Shown: positions 1 to 8,061, numbered from the stretch's first letter. The stretch: DNA of 45,097 nucleotides from VRUE01 sp035266685 (GCA_035266685.1 DATFMX010000029.1:1-45097), one strand, 5' to 3'. Numbers and translations are program-made. Notes: a model not told the origin generated them from the letters alone.

Positions 1-44
1 TATGCAGACGCAGGAACGGTCGGGAGTGGGGGAAAGCTGGGGGC

Positions 45-1745
45 GTGCGCGATCCCCTGCTCAACGAGGCGCTGCGGCGACTTGCCGCCGAGGCGGCGAC
101 CCGGTTCACGACGCTGGTCGCCAGCGGCGACCAGATTCCCTTCGACGTCGCCGAGTCGGCCGGGCCCGACGACGCCTTCTTCCACAGCTACGTCCCGCTG
201 ACGGGGCGCTACGTGCGCGAACGCGAGGGCGAGCTGCGCACCCTGCCGGCCTTCGAGCCCGCCCGCGAAGCGATCGTCCTCGCCGACGTCGCCGCTCCCT
301 ACCTGGAGGCGCGGGGCGAGCAGGTCCCGGCCGAGCCGGGCGAGCGGGCGGCGCGCCTGCTGACGGTCTTCCTCGCCGGCCTCTGGGACGGCAGCGGCGA
401 GTTCTCGCTCGACCGCGAGCGGCTCGAGGAGGCGCTTGCCGTGCTCGACGCCGAGGTCGGCGACGCCGACGAGTCCGATGTGCTGGTCGCGCCGCTCGTC
501 GGCCTGCAGATGTCGATCGCGCGCTTGCAGCTCCCGCACGGGGTGCGGCTGGTCCGCGCCGACAGCTTCGAGGCGCCGGTCGAGGCGATGCGCAGCGAGG
601 GCATGGGCCGCGCCGCCTGGGAGCCGCAGTTCCTCGCCATCGCCGAGCAGGGCGAGGGCGCCGACAGCGCCGCCGCCGCGCTGGCCCAGCTCACCGACCT
701 GATCAGCATCATGCGTCTCTATAAGGGGGGCGGCGTCGGGCTCGGCCCGCACGCCTTCGCGCCGACCGGCGAGGGCCGCTGGCGCCGCATCGCCACCGGC
801 GCGCCGGCCCCGCGCGCCGACGGCTACCGGCTCGACGAGAGCGAGGCGGGCGCGCTGGTCGAGTTGGCGCAGACGCTGGAGGCTCGTCCCGACCCCGCCG
901 GCCCGCTGGCCTGGGCGGTGCGCCGCTTCGAGCTCGGCTGCGAGCGCCCGACGGCGCTGGAAGGCCTGAGCGACCACCTGCTGGCGCTGCGCTCGGTGCT
1001 CGACGGCCAGGGCCCGGTGGGCGCCTCGCTGCCGATGCGCGCCGCGGCGCTGATCTCCGCAGCCTCGCACGACCGCCTCGCCGCCCGTGAGCGGCTGGAA
1101 GCGGCGATGCAGCTCGAGCGCTCGCAGATGGCGGGCGCGCCGAGCGACCAGGCCGCCGGCCTCGCCGGCTGGGTCGAGGAGAGCGTGCGCCGGATCATGC
1201 GCGACGCCGCCCTCGGCGAGCTCGGCGCCGACCTCAACGAGGCCGCCGACGAGACCCTGATCGCGACCGGACTCGACACCGGGGACGTAGCGATCGCCGT
1301 CGCCGAGGAGGTCGAATCCGAGCCTGAATCGCAGTCCGAGCCCGCCGAACCCGCCGAACCCGAACGCGGTCGAGGTTTCGACCGCTATTCGAACCAAAGC
1401 TCTGCCACGCCCGGTGGTGAGGGGACCACCCGCATGGAGGAGGACCGCATGGAGGAGGACCACATGGAGCAGGACCACATGGAGCAGGACACCCGCATCC
1501 TCGAGCCGGTCCCGGCCGAGGACGAGATACGCGTCACCGACGCCCGCGACTGGCTGGAGGAGGTCGAGGACGACGCGCGCGTCGCGGTCGAGGAGAGCAC
1601 GCTCGACTTCCCGGCGGTCGCCGACGACCTGGACCGTCGCGAGCGCATCGACACGCCCCGCGTGCGCCACCTCTTCCCGGTCCCCGAGGACGCGGACTGG
1701 GAGGTCAAGGAGCTCAAGTACGACCACTACGGCAGCGTCGGCTAG
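45..1745 (+). CDS. Unrecognised acidic protein with disordered, repeat-bearing C-terminus
   Basis: A 566-residue protein starting at GTG 45; I recognise no family. Residues about 1-430 look globular, alpha-helical and acidic, with no signal peptide or membrane segment. After about residue 425 it becomes a disordered Glu/Pro/Ser-rich linker. This linker contains a decayed copy of a palindromic repeat (1364-1411) and four tandem copies of a 15-bp unit encoding M-E-(E/Q)-D-(R/H)-like pentapeptides (1431-1490). An ordered-looking acidic tail rich in Asp/Glu/Arg follows. The gene converges on the Get3-like ATPase pair and ends in front of a hairpin followed by TTTTT. High GC at third codon positions and a continuous reading frame support it as real. 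Function unknown. Confidence 0.8.
   Translation: MRDPLLNEALRRLAAEAATRFTTLVASGDQIPFDVAESAGPDDAFFHSYVPLTGRYVREREGELRTLPAFEPAREAIVLADVAAPYLEARGEQVPAEPGERAARLLTVFLAGLWDGSGEFSLDRERLEEALAVLDAEVGDADESDVLVAPLVGLQMSIARLQLPHGVRLVRADSFEAPVEAMRSEGMGRAAWEPQFLAIAEQGEGADSAAAALAQLTDLISIMRLYKGGGVGLGPHAFAPTGEGRWRRIATGAPAPRADGYRLDESEAGALVELAQTLEARPDPAGPLAWAVRRFELGCERPTALEGLSDHLLALRSVLDGQGPVGASLPMRAAALISAASHDRLAARERLEAAMQLERSQMAGAPSDQAAGLAGWVEESVRRIMRDAALGELGADLNEAADETLIATGLDTGDVAIAVAEEVESEPESQSEPAEPAEPERGRGFDRYSNQSSATPGGEGTTRMEEDRMEEDHMEQDHMEQDTRILEPVPAEDEIRVTDARDWLEEVEDDARVAVEESTLDFPAVADDLDRRERIDTPRVRHLFPVPEDADWEVKELKYDHYGSVG
1363..1411. repeat. Decayed copy of palindromic repeat family A, inside a CDS
   Basis: The left arm GCGGTCGAGGTTT is identical to that of the intergenic copy at 16088-16134. 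The loop and right arm (ACCGCTATTCG, then AAAGCTCTGCCACGCC) match it with several substitutions. The element is read through in frame as part of the acidic protein's disordered linker. Confidence 0.65.
1431..1490 (+). repeat. Four tandem 15-bp coding repeats
   Basis: Two copies of CGCATGGAGGAGGAC are followed by two copies of CACATGGAGCAGGAC. They encode four M-E-E/Q-D-R/H pentapeptides without a frame change. Such an array is prone to gain or lose whole units. Confidence 0.9.
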
Positions 1746-1753
1746 CCCCCCCA

Positions 1754-1811
1754 GGGCCGACGGGACTATTTCCCACGCTATAGGTGGGTTTTCGGCCCGT
1801 CGGCGGGTTTT
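1754..1811. terminator. Hairpin of palindrome family B with T-run, between convergent genes
   Basis: The outer arms GCCGACGGG (1756-1764) and CCCGTCGGC (1796-1804) pair perfectly, and an inner CCCAC/GTGGG stem sits inside. GGG and TTTTT follow on the plus strand, so it can serve as an intrinsic terminator for the upstream gene. The stop codon of the minus-strand ATPase lies at 1812-1814. The sequence resembles the larger palindrome at 18391-18443. Confidence 0.6.
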
Positions 1812-2969
1812 TCAGGCGCGGCCGGCGGCGATCTCGATCCGCTGCTCGCTGGTCGCGAAGAGGTAGCGGTTGATCTCGGCGAGGCCGCCGAGGTCGTGTA
1901 CGTCCTCGTCCAGGTAGGGGACCCGGATCACCCCCTGGGTGCGCAGCTCGCGCGCCAGGTGCTCGATGTTGCGCGCGTCGCGCTCGGCCAGCGCCTGGTA
2001 GTCGGCGAAGTTCTCGCGGACGCGGCGCGCCAGGTCCTCGTCGCCGAGCCGCTCGGCCAGCGTCCCCTCCAGGTCGGCCGGGTCGCCCTCGCCGCGCAGC
2101 CGCTCGGCCGGGTAGTGGACCTTGTTGACGATCACGCCGCCGAACGGCAGCTTCGCCTCGACCAGCTTGCGGTGGAAGTAGACCGCCTCGTCGATCGGCT
2201 CGCCCTGCGGGCCGCAGACGACGAGGAAGCAGGTGTGGCGGTCGGCGAGCAGGCTGTTGACCCGCTTGGCGCGGGCCTGGAAGCCGTCGACCATGCCGCT
2301 GAAGGCGTTGAAGAACTCGGCCAGGTCGGCGATCAGGTCGAAGCCGACGATCCGCTTGAAGACCGAGAGCGCGACCGAGGCGCCGCGCCCGGCGACCTTG
2401 GCCGCCAGCCCGGTCGGCTTCATGAAGACGCGCAGCGAGCGGCCTTCGATGAACTGGGTCAGCCGTTTGGGCGCGTCGAGGAAGTCGAGCGCGTTGCGGG
2501 TCGGCGGCGTGTCGAGGACCAGCAGGTCGAAGCGCCCGGAGGTGTGCAGCTCGAACAGCTTCTCCATCGCCATGTACTCCTGCGAGCCGGCGAGCGCGTT
2601 GGAGATCTGCTGGTAGATGCGGTTGTCGAGCACCCGGTCGCGCGCCTCCTCGTCGGGCGCCTGGCGGGCGACCAGCTCGTCGAAGGTCGCCTTGGCGTCG
2701 AGCATCATCGCCCACAGCTCCCCCTTCATCTCGACCCCGTGGCGCTCGAACAGCTCCGGGTCGACCCGCTTGGCCTCGTTGCCGAGCTCGCGCAGGCCGA
2801 GCGAGTCGGCGAGCCGCTTCGCCGGGTCGATCGTCAGCACGCAGACGCGCAGCCCGCGCGCCGCCATGCCGGTGGCGATCGCCGCCGAGGTCGTCGTCTT
2901 GCCGACCCCGCCGGAGCCGGCGCAGATGCAGATGTCCTTGCCCTCGAGCAGCTCGTCGACCGCCGACAT
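1812..2969 (-). CDS. ArsA/Get3-like ATPase, second of a pair (Rv3680-like)
   Basis: A 385-residue cytosolic P-loop ATPase. It has a Walker A motif GSGGVGKTTT near residue 18, a DPAKR-type switch region and an LDTPPTRNALDFL motif. The family couples ATP hydrolysis to binding or delivery of a client. Its arrangement directly after another family member matches Rv3679/Rv3680 of Mycobacterium tuberculosis, described as a heteromeric Get3-like pair. The start overlaps the preceding gene's stop by one base (TGATG), indicating translational coupling. No arsenite-binding cysteines or ArsB permease are visible, so arsenite export is unlikely. The client is unknown. Confidence 0.9.
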   Translation of the reverse strand: MSAVDELLEGKDICICAGSGGVGKTTTSAAIATGMAARGLRVCVLTIDPAKRLADSLGLRELGNEAKRVDPELFERHGVEMKGELWAMMLDAKATFDELVARQAPDEEARDRVLDNRIYQQISNALAGSQEYMAMEKLFELHTSGRFDLLVLDTPPTRNALDFLDAPKRLTQFIEGRSLRVFMKPTGLAAKVAGRGASVALSVFKRIVGFDLIADLAEFFNAFSGMVDGFQARAKRVNSLLADRHTCFLVVCGPQGEPIDEAVYFHRKLVEAKLPFGGVIVNKVHYPAERLRGEGDPADLEGTLAERLGDEDLARRVRENFADYQALAERDARNIEHLARELRTQGVIRVPYLDEDVHDLGGLAEINRYLFATSEQRIEIAAGRA

Positions 2970-3907
2970 CAGCCCAGCCTCCGGGCGAGCTTCTGGGCCG
3001 CATCGAGGCCGAGCTCGGGCTCGAAGAGGAAGGGCAGGGTCTTGACCGGCGCCTCGACCCGGCGCCGCAGGCGGGCGAGCTGGGCGCGCTGCGAGCGGGC
3101 GCGGCCGTGCTCGGAGGCGGCGGCGCGGGCGGCGGCGCGGACCATCCCGTTCTCGCCGCCGGCCAACCCGGCGAGGCGCTCCGCCTCCTCCTTGGAGAAG
3201 CGCTCCGGGTAGAGGCCGTTGAGGTAGACGCGGTCGACCGCGACGCCGACCTCGCTGCGCAGCTCCGCCTCCAGCGCCGCCGACTCGTTGACCGGCATCT
3301 CCTCGGGCAGGGCGACGATCGCGGTGCCGGTGTGCTCCTGGTCGGTGATCAGGCGGTCGAGCGCCTGCGCCTGGCCGTGGATCGGGCCGACGCGGGCGAT
3401 GTTGGCGAAGGTGCGCGGCGTCTGCAGGAAGCCGATCCCGTGCCCGGTGGCCGGCGCGTCGACGATCACCAGGTCGTACTTGCGCCCCTGCTTCACCTTG
3501 CGGTCGAACTGCGCCAGCTCCCAGATCTTGCCGATCGTCACCAGCTCCTTGAGGCCCGGCGTGGCGGCGGCGAGGTAGGAGAAGATGCGGCTGCGGAAGA
3601 GCATGTCGCGCATCGCGCGGACCTTCAGCTGCAGCAGCACGTACTCGCGCATCGACTCGTCCGGGTCGATCGAGATCGACCAGAGGTTCTCCGCCATCTC
3701 GACCTCGTGGAAGCCGACTTCGGTGTGGTCGAAGATCCGCGAGGCGTTCTCCTGCGAGGCGACCTCGCAGACGATCGTGCGCTTGCCCTGTTCGGCGGCG
3801 CGCAGGCCGAGCGCGACCGCGACCGTGGTCTTGCCGACTCCGCCCTTGCCGGTCACGAAGACCAGTCGCTTGTCGAGAATGTCGGGGATTGGGGTGATTC
3901 CTAGCAA
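2969..3907 (-). CDS. ArsA/Get3-like ATPase, first of a pair (Rv3679-like)
   Basis: A 312-residue P-loop ATPase with GKGGVGKTT at about residues 20-28, a VDAPATGHGIGFL motif and the C-terminal pattern of the Rv3679 branch (a basic helix, then a leucine-rich end). It is probably one half of a heteromeric complex with the next gene, overlapped by one base. The start is the least certain part: TTG 3907 gives a short N-terminus before the P-loop, and no good ribosome site precedes it. It is divergent from parA across only 48 nt, which contain an inverted repeat that could control both directions. Confidence 0.88.
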   Translation of the reverse strand: MLGITPIPDILDKRLVFVTGKGGVGKTTVAVALGLRAAEQGKRTIVCEVASQENASRIFDHTEVGFHEVEMAENLWSISIDPDESMREYVLLQLKVRAMRDMLFRSRIFSYLAAATPGLKELVTIGKIWELAQFDRKVKQGRKYDLVIVDAPATGHGIGFLQTPRTFANIARVGPIHGQAQALDRLITDQEHTGTAIVALPEEMPVNESAALEAELRSEVGVAVDRVYLNGLYPERFSKEEAERLAGLAGGENGMVRAAARAAASEHGRARSQRAQLARLRRRVEAPVKTLPFLFEPELGLDAAQKLARRLG

Positions 3908-3928
3908 TTCCGGAGTCTGGCAGGAAAA

Positions 3929-3952
3929 GCGGGTACCCCTACGAATACCCGC
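3929..3952. promoter_or_regulatory. Inverted repeat in the divergent ATPase/parA promoter region
   Basis: GCGGGTA (3929-3935) and TACCCGC (3946-3952) are perfect 7-bp arms separated by 10 bp, directly before the parA start codon and inside a 48-nt divergent intergenic space. The size and spacing suit a dimeric repressor. The binding protein is unknown. Confidence 0.45.
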
Positions 3953-3955
3953 GCA

Positions 3956-5077
3956 ATGGGATTCCTCAGCCGCAAGAACAAGACCGCGTCCCCGCCAGAG
4001 CCGTCAGTGGACGAGCAGCACCCGATCGTTGAAGAGTTGCAGGCGATGGAGGCGGCTGTGCCCGAGAGGGTTGAAAGGGACGACCAGGGCTCGGACGAGT
4101 CCCGGCCCACGGGTCCTGTCGCCGCAGGGGACCCACCACCCCCTGCGGTCGCTAAAGCGTCCTCGGGGGTGGTCCCCCCTGCGACGCCACCCGTGGGAGA
4201 GGCGTCTGAGGTTGAAGCTTCAAGGGATGAGCCGGAACGGTTCATGCCTAGGGATCTGTTGGCGCCGTCGCGGCATGAGGTCGTTGTGGAGGAGCCTGTC
4301 GTCGAGGTTCCCGCCAAGCATGCTGAGGTGATCGCGTTTGCCAATCAGAAGGGTGGGGTTGCTAAGACCACTACGACTTTGAACCTGGCTGTGGCTTTTG
4401 CGGAGACGGGGCATCGGGTGCTGTGCATCGACCTCGACCCGCAGGGGAACCTGACCATGAGTCAGGGGATCGATCCGGACAAGGTGGAGAAGAGCCTCTA
4501 CGACGTGCTCGTCAACGACATGCCGATCTCGGAGATCATCCAGCACCGCGAGATCGACATCGCCGTCTCCTCGATCGACCTCGCCGGGGCGGAGATCGCG
4601 ATGAGCACCAAGATCGGCCGCGAGCGCTCGCTGGAGAAAGCGCTGAAAGAGGTCTCCGGCAACTACGACTTCGTCTGCATCGACACGCCGCCGAGCCTCG
4701 GCCTGCTGACGATCAACGCGCTGACCGCGGCGAACAAGGTGATCGTCCCCGTGCAGTGCGAGTATCTCTCGATGCGCGGGCTGGTTCAGTTGCAGAACAC
4801 GCTGAAGATGATCCAGGAGAACCTCAACCCGGACGTCAAGATCGAGGGCATCCTGCCGACGATGCTCGACACGCGGACCGTGCATGCCAAGGAGGCGATC
4901 GAGATCCTCGAAGAGAACTTCGGCGACCTCGTCTTCCGCTCGCGCATCCGCAAGGCGATCAAATTCGCCGAGGCGCCGGTGAAAGGCGCCAGCGTGCTCA
5001 AGTACGATCCACAGGGGAACGCCGCGGGCTACTATCGAGACTTGGCTGAGGAGGTCCTGTCACATGAGTCGGCGTAA
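3956..5077 (+). CDS. parA: ParA/Soj-family ATPase with a long disordered N-terminal extension
   Basis: A 373-residue protein. The ParA core begins near residue 123, with deviant Walker A KGGVAKTT (K132, K137), DLDPQGN (A' region) and CIDTPPSLG (Walker B). The C-terminal half is typical of Soj, a chromosome-partition ATPase that forms ATP dimers on nucleoid DNA. The first 122 residues are unusual: low complexity, Pro/Ala/Glu-rich, and containing a structured palindrome that also occurs in the next gene. No parB or parS is visible nearby. The gene overlaps ftsZ by 14 nt, so it may position the division machinery rather than segregate DNA, like MipZ- or PomZ-type relatives; that role is inference. 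Confidence 0.9.
   Translation: MGFLSRKNKTASPPEPSVDEQHPIVEELQAMEAAVPERVERDDQGSDESRPTGPVAAGDPPPPAVAKASSGVVPPATPPVGEASEVEASRDEPERFMPRDLLAPSRHEVVVEEPVVEVPAKHAEVIAFANQKGGVAKTTTTLNLAVAFAETGHRVLCIDLDPQGNLTMSQGIDPDKVEKSLYDVLVNDMPISEIIQHREIDIAVSSIDLAGAEIAMSTKIGRERSLEKALKEVSGNYDFVCIDTPPSLGLLTINALTAANKVIVPVQCEYLSMRGLVQLQNTLKMIQENLNPDVKIEGILPTMLDTRTVHAKEAIEILEENFGDLVFRSRIRKAIKFAEAPVKGASVLKYDPQGNAAGYYRDLAEEVLSHESA
4106..4197. repeat. In-frame palindromic element, copy 1 (parA linker)
   Basis: A long imperfect hairpin. The outer arms CCCACGGGT/ACCCGTGGG (9 bp, perfect) are followed by GTCGC/GCGAC, then GCAGGGGACC/GGTCCCCCCTGC, then ACCACCCC/GGGGTGGT, and a small CGC-TAAA-GCG tip. The flanking similarity with copy 2 extends over about 4078-4208. 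It encodes about 40 residues rich in Pro, Ala, Ser and Gly in the same frame as copy 2 (5175-5266). Confidence 0.9.
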
Positions 5078-6491
5078 GCGGGCGAGTATGCGCGAGGGTC
5101 CTCTCTCGGAGCTCTTTCGCAGCACGACTGACGAGGGGTCTGAGGCTGACGACAAGGGTTCGGACGAGTCCCGGCCCGCGGATCCTGTCGCTGCAGGGGA
5201 CCCACCGTCCCCTCCGGTCGCTGAAGCGTCCTCAGGGACGGTCCCCCCTACGACGCCACCCGTGGGAGGAGCCTCTGCGAGTGAAGCTGAAAAGCATGAG
5301 TCGTCGGAGCCCTCCGCGCCGGAAAAGCTTAAGAAGGTTTTCGCGGAGGAGCCGATGCGGGATGAACCGGCCAGCGAAGCTCCGCGGTACGGGCGGGAGG
5401 AACCCGAGTATGAGCCGCCCGGGAGCGGGGAGCCGCATCAGCCTGTGATCCGCGTCGTCGGCGTGGGGGGCGCCGGGGTCAACGCGGTCAACCGGATGGT
5501 CGACGCCAATGTGCCCGGGGTCGAGTTCATGGCGGTCAACACCGATCTTCAGTCGCTGCAGCTCTGCGTCGCCGACGTCACCGTTCACATCGGCGACGAG
5601 CAGACGCGCGGCCTCGGCGCCGGCGCCGACCCCGAGGTCGGCCACGACTCCGCCTTCTCCGAGCAGGACAAGATCAAGCGCCTGCTGAAGGGCTCGGACA
5701 TGGTCTTCGTCGCCGCCGGCGCCGGCGGCGGCACCGGCAGCGGCGCCGCGCCGGTCGTCGCCCGGCTGGCCCGCGAGGTCGGCGCGCTGACCGTCGGCAT
5801 CGTCACCAAGCCGTTCAGCTTCGAGGGCTCGCGCCGCGGCAAACAGGCGGACAGGGGGATCGACGAGCTGGCCGCCGCGGTCGACACGCTGATCGTCGTC
5901 CCCAACGACCGGCTGCTCGAAGTGCTCGACGAACAGACCTCGATGGTCGAGGCCTTCCAGGTCGCCGACGATGTGCTGCGCCAGGGCGTGCAGGGGATCT
6001 CCGACCTCGTCACCCTGCCGGCGCTGATCAACCTCGACTTCGCCGATGTGCGGACGATCATGTCCGACGCCGGCCGGGCGCTGCTCGGGATCGGCATGGG
6101 CGCGGGCGACGGACGCGGTGTGGCCGCGGCCGAGAAAGCGATCTCCTCGCCGCTGCTGGAGACCTCGATGGAGGGCGCGCGGGCGATCCTGCTCTCGATC
6201 ACCGGCGGCCCCGACCTCTCGCTGGTCGAAGTCAGCGAGGCGGCGAAGCTGGTCGGCGAAGCCGCCCATCCCGACGCCAACATCATCTTCGGCGCCAACG
6301 TCGACGAGGATCTGGGCGACCAGATCTGGGTCACCGTCGTCGCCACCCGCTTCGACGGCCAGCCGGCGCCGCGCCGCGCCGCCGAGCCGACGATCCGCCG
6401 CACCAAGGACGCCGGCCGCGGGCGCGCGCCGCGCAACGAGAAGGCCGGCGAGCTGAGCTCGCTCGACGTCCCCGAGTTCTTACCCGGCTAG
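5064..6491 (+). CDS. ftsZ: Cell division GTPase FtsZ with a 127-residue N-terminal extension
   Basis: A 475-residue tubulin-like GTPase. The FtsZ core starts near residue 128 with GVGGAGVNAVNRM and contains the tubulin signature GGGTGSG (around residue 221). The T7 catalytic loop is NLDFAD (N323, D325, D328), so GTPase activity is expected. The C-terminus ends in LDVPEFLPG, matching the conserved peptide that binds FtsA/SepF-type partners. Actinobacterial FtsZ normally starts a few residues before the core; here 127 disordered residues precede it and include a palindromic element shared with the upstream parA. ATG 5064 overlaps parA by 14 nt. No dcw genes are nearby, so this is either a relocated ftsZ or a second paralog. 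Confidence 0.93.
   Translation: MSRRKRASMREGPLSELFRSTTDEGSEADDKGSDESRPADPVAAGDPPSPPVAEASSGTVPPTTPPVGGASASEAEKHESSEPSAPEKLKKVFAEEPMRDEPASEAPRYGREEPEYEPPGSGEPHQPVIRVVGVGGAGVNAVNRMVDANVPGVEFMAVNTDLQSLQLCVADVTVHIGDEQTRGLGAGADPEVGHDSAFSEQDKIKRLLKGSDMVFVAAGAGGGTGSGAAPVVARLAREVGALTVGIVTKPFSFEGSRRGKQADRGIDELAAAVDTLIVVPNDRLLEVLDEQTSMVEAFQVADDVLRQGVQGISDLVTLPALINLDFADVRTIMSDAGRALLGIGMGAGDGRGVAAAEKAISSPLLETSMEGARAILLSITGGPDLSLVEVSEAAKLVGEAAHPDANIIFGANVDEDLGDQIWVTVVATRFDGQPAPRRAAEPTIRRTKDAGRGRAPRNEKAGELSSLDVPEFLPG
5175..5266. repeat. In-frame palindromic element, copy 2 (ftsZ linker)
   Basis: The same element as at 4106-4197, same length and reading frame, with flanking similarity over about 5148-5276. 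The inner stem reads ACCGTCCC/GGGACGGT where copy 1 reads ACCACCCC/GGGGTGGT, so AC-GT pairs have become GT-AC pairs and pairing is kept. The outer arm has partly decayed on the left (CCCGCGGAT). Confidence 0.9.
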
Positions 6492-6500
6492 CGCGCGCCG

Positions 6501-8006
6501 ATGAGCGGCGTCGTCGCGGCGGGGCATCCCCTCACTGCCGAGGCGGGCGCCAAGGTGCTGCGCGAGGGCGGCAATGCGGTCGACGCCGCGGTCGCCGCGG
6601 TGCTCGCCTCCTTCGCGGTCGAGAGCCCGCTGACCGGCTTCGGCGCCGGCGGCTTCATGATGGTGAGCCGGGGGGAAGAGACGGCCCTGGTCGACTTCTT
6701 CGTCGCCGCGCCGGGCAAGGACGGGGCCGAGCGCGGGGTCGAGCTGGCGCCGGTGCCGGTCCACTTCGACGCCGAGACCGAGCAGACGTTCTACGTCGGG
6801 CCGGCCTCCTGCGGCGTGCCGGGCACGGCGGCGGGGCTGGAGCTGGCGCTGCGGCGCTTCGGCACCGCGCCGCTGCGCGAGCTGGTCGGCGCCGGGGTGC
6901 GGCTCGCTCGCGAGGGCGCGCCGGTCAACGTCGAGCAGGCCTACATCCTCGAGATCCTCTGGCCGATCCACGGGCGCCTGACGGGGACGCGCGAGCTCTA
7001 CGCGCCCGAGGGACGGCCGCTCGGCGAGGGCGACGTCTTCCGCTTCCCCGAGCTGGCCGAGGCGCTGGAGCGCTTCGGCGCCGAGGGCGCCGAGCCGTTC
7101 CACCGCGGCGAGGTCGCGGCGGCTTTGGCCGGCCACGTGCGCGAGCTCGGCGGCACGCTCGGTCCCACCGACCTGGCGGAGTACGAGGCGATCGAGCGGC
7201 GGCCGATCCACGCGCCGTTCCGCGGCGCCGAGGTCTTCACCAACCCGCCGCCCTCCTCGGGCGGGATCCTGATCGCCTACTCGCTCGGGCTGCTCGAGCG
7301 GCTCGCCGAGCGCAGCGGCCCGGAGCAGCTCGTCGCCGCGCTGGGCGCCGCCAACGAGGCGCGCGGCGAGGAGTTCGCCGAGGGTCTCTACGGCGAGGAG
7401 CTGGAGCGGGCGCTGCTCGACCCGCGGCGGCTCGACCTGCGGGCCGGCGAGCTGCTCGGCTCGACCACCCACATCGCGGTGCTCGACGGCGACGGGATGT
7501 GCGCCAGCGTCACCTGCTCCAACGGCTCGGGTTCCGGCGTGCTCGTCCCCGGCACCGGCGTGATCCTCAACAACATGCTCGGCGAGGAGGACCTCAACCC
7601 GCTCGGCTTCCACGCGATCGCGCCGGGGCGGCGCGTGCCGTCGATGATGGCGCCGACGGTCGTGCGCCGCGACGGCGAGATCGAGCTCGGCCTCGGCAGC
7701 GCCGGCTCGAACCGGATCCGCTCGGCGATCGTGCAGACGGTGGTGCGCGCGGTCGAGCAGGGGATGCCCGCCGGCGAGGCGGTGCGGGCGCCGCGGCTGC
7801 ATGTCGAGGCGGGGATCGTGCAGGCGGAGCCGGGGATCGACGAGCGGGCGCTGGCGCGGATCGAGGCGCGCGGCGTGCCCGTCCTGCGCCGGCCGCGGAT
7901 CAACCTCTTCTTCGGCGGCGTGCAGGCGGTCGCTCGCGATCCGTCCAGCGGCGAGCTGAGCGGCGGCGGCGATCCGCGCCGCGGCGGCGCCGTGGCCTTC
8001 GCCTGA
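6501..8006 (+). CDS. ggt: Gamma-glutamyltransferase family Ntn-hydrolase
   Basis: A 501-residue proenzyme. GGNAVDAAVA near the N-terminus and STTHIAV at the cleavage point identify the family: T322 would become the N-terminal nucleophile of the small subunit (322-501) after self-cleavage. The NGSGSG and PSMMAPT segments fit the substrate pocket. Family members transfer or hydrolyse gamma-glutamyl groups such as those of glutathione. No signal peptide is visible, so a cytosolic enzyme is likely and a specialised substrate is possible. ATG 6501 lies 9 nt after the ftsZ stop, so it is probably co-transcribed. The exact substrate cannot be read from sequence. Confidence 0.88.
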   Translation: MSGVVAAGHPLTAEAGAKVLREGGNAVDAAVAAVLASFAVESPLTGFGAGGFMMVSRGEETALVDFFVAAPGKDGAERGVELAPVPVHFDAETEQTFYVGPASCGVPGTAAGLELALRRFGTAPLRELVGAGVRLAREGAPVNVEQAYILEILWPIHGRLTGTRELYAPEGRPLGEGDVFRFPELAEALERFGAEGAEPFHRGEVAAALAGHVRELGGTLGPTDLAEYEAIERRPIHAPFRGAEVFTNPPPSSGGILIAYSLGLLERLAERSGPEQLVAALGAANEARGEEFAEGLYGEELERALLDPRRLDLRAGELLGSTTHIAVLDGDGMCASVTCSNGSGSGVLVPGTGVILNNMLGEEDLNPLGFHAIAPGRRVPSMMAPTVVRRDGEIELGLGSAGSNRIRSAIVQTVVRAVEQGMPAGEAVRAPRLHVEAGIVQAEPGIDERALARIEARGVPVLRRPRINLFFGGVQAVARDPSSGELSGGGDPRRGGAVAFA

Positions 8007-8007
8007 A

Positions 8008-8044
8008 TGGCGGGTTTCCCGTCCATATGACGGGAAAGTCGCCA
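8008..8044. repeat. Palindrome between ggt and the cyclase gene
   Basis: The arms TGGCGGGTTTCCCGTC and GACGGGAAAGTCGCCA are 16 bp each with one 2-nt internal mismatch and a CATAT loop. No T-run follows. It shares the TTTCCC/GGGAAA core with the family B palindromes, and begins just after the ggt stop codon. Confidence 0.75.
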
Positions 8045-8061
8045 ACCGCGAGAATGCGACG

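Noticed and set aside
1812..3907. Arsenite efflux ATPase
   Set aside because: No ArsB, ArsR or arsenic-binding cysteine cluster; the tandem pair matches the actinobacterial Get3-like proteins instead.
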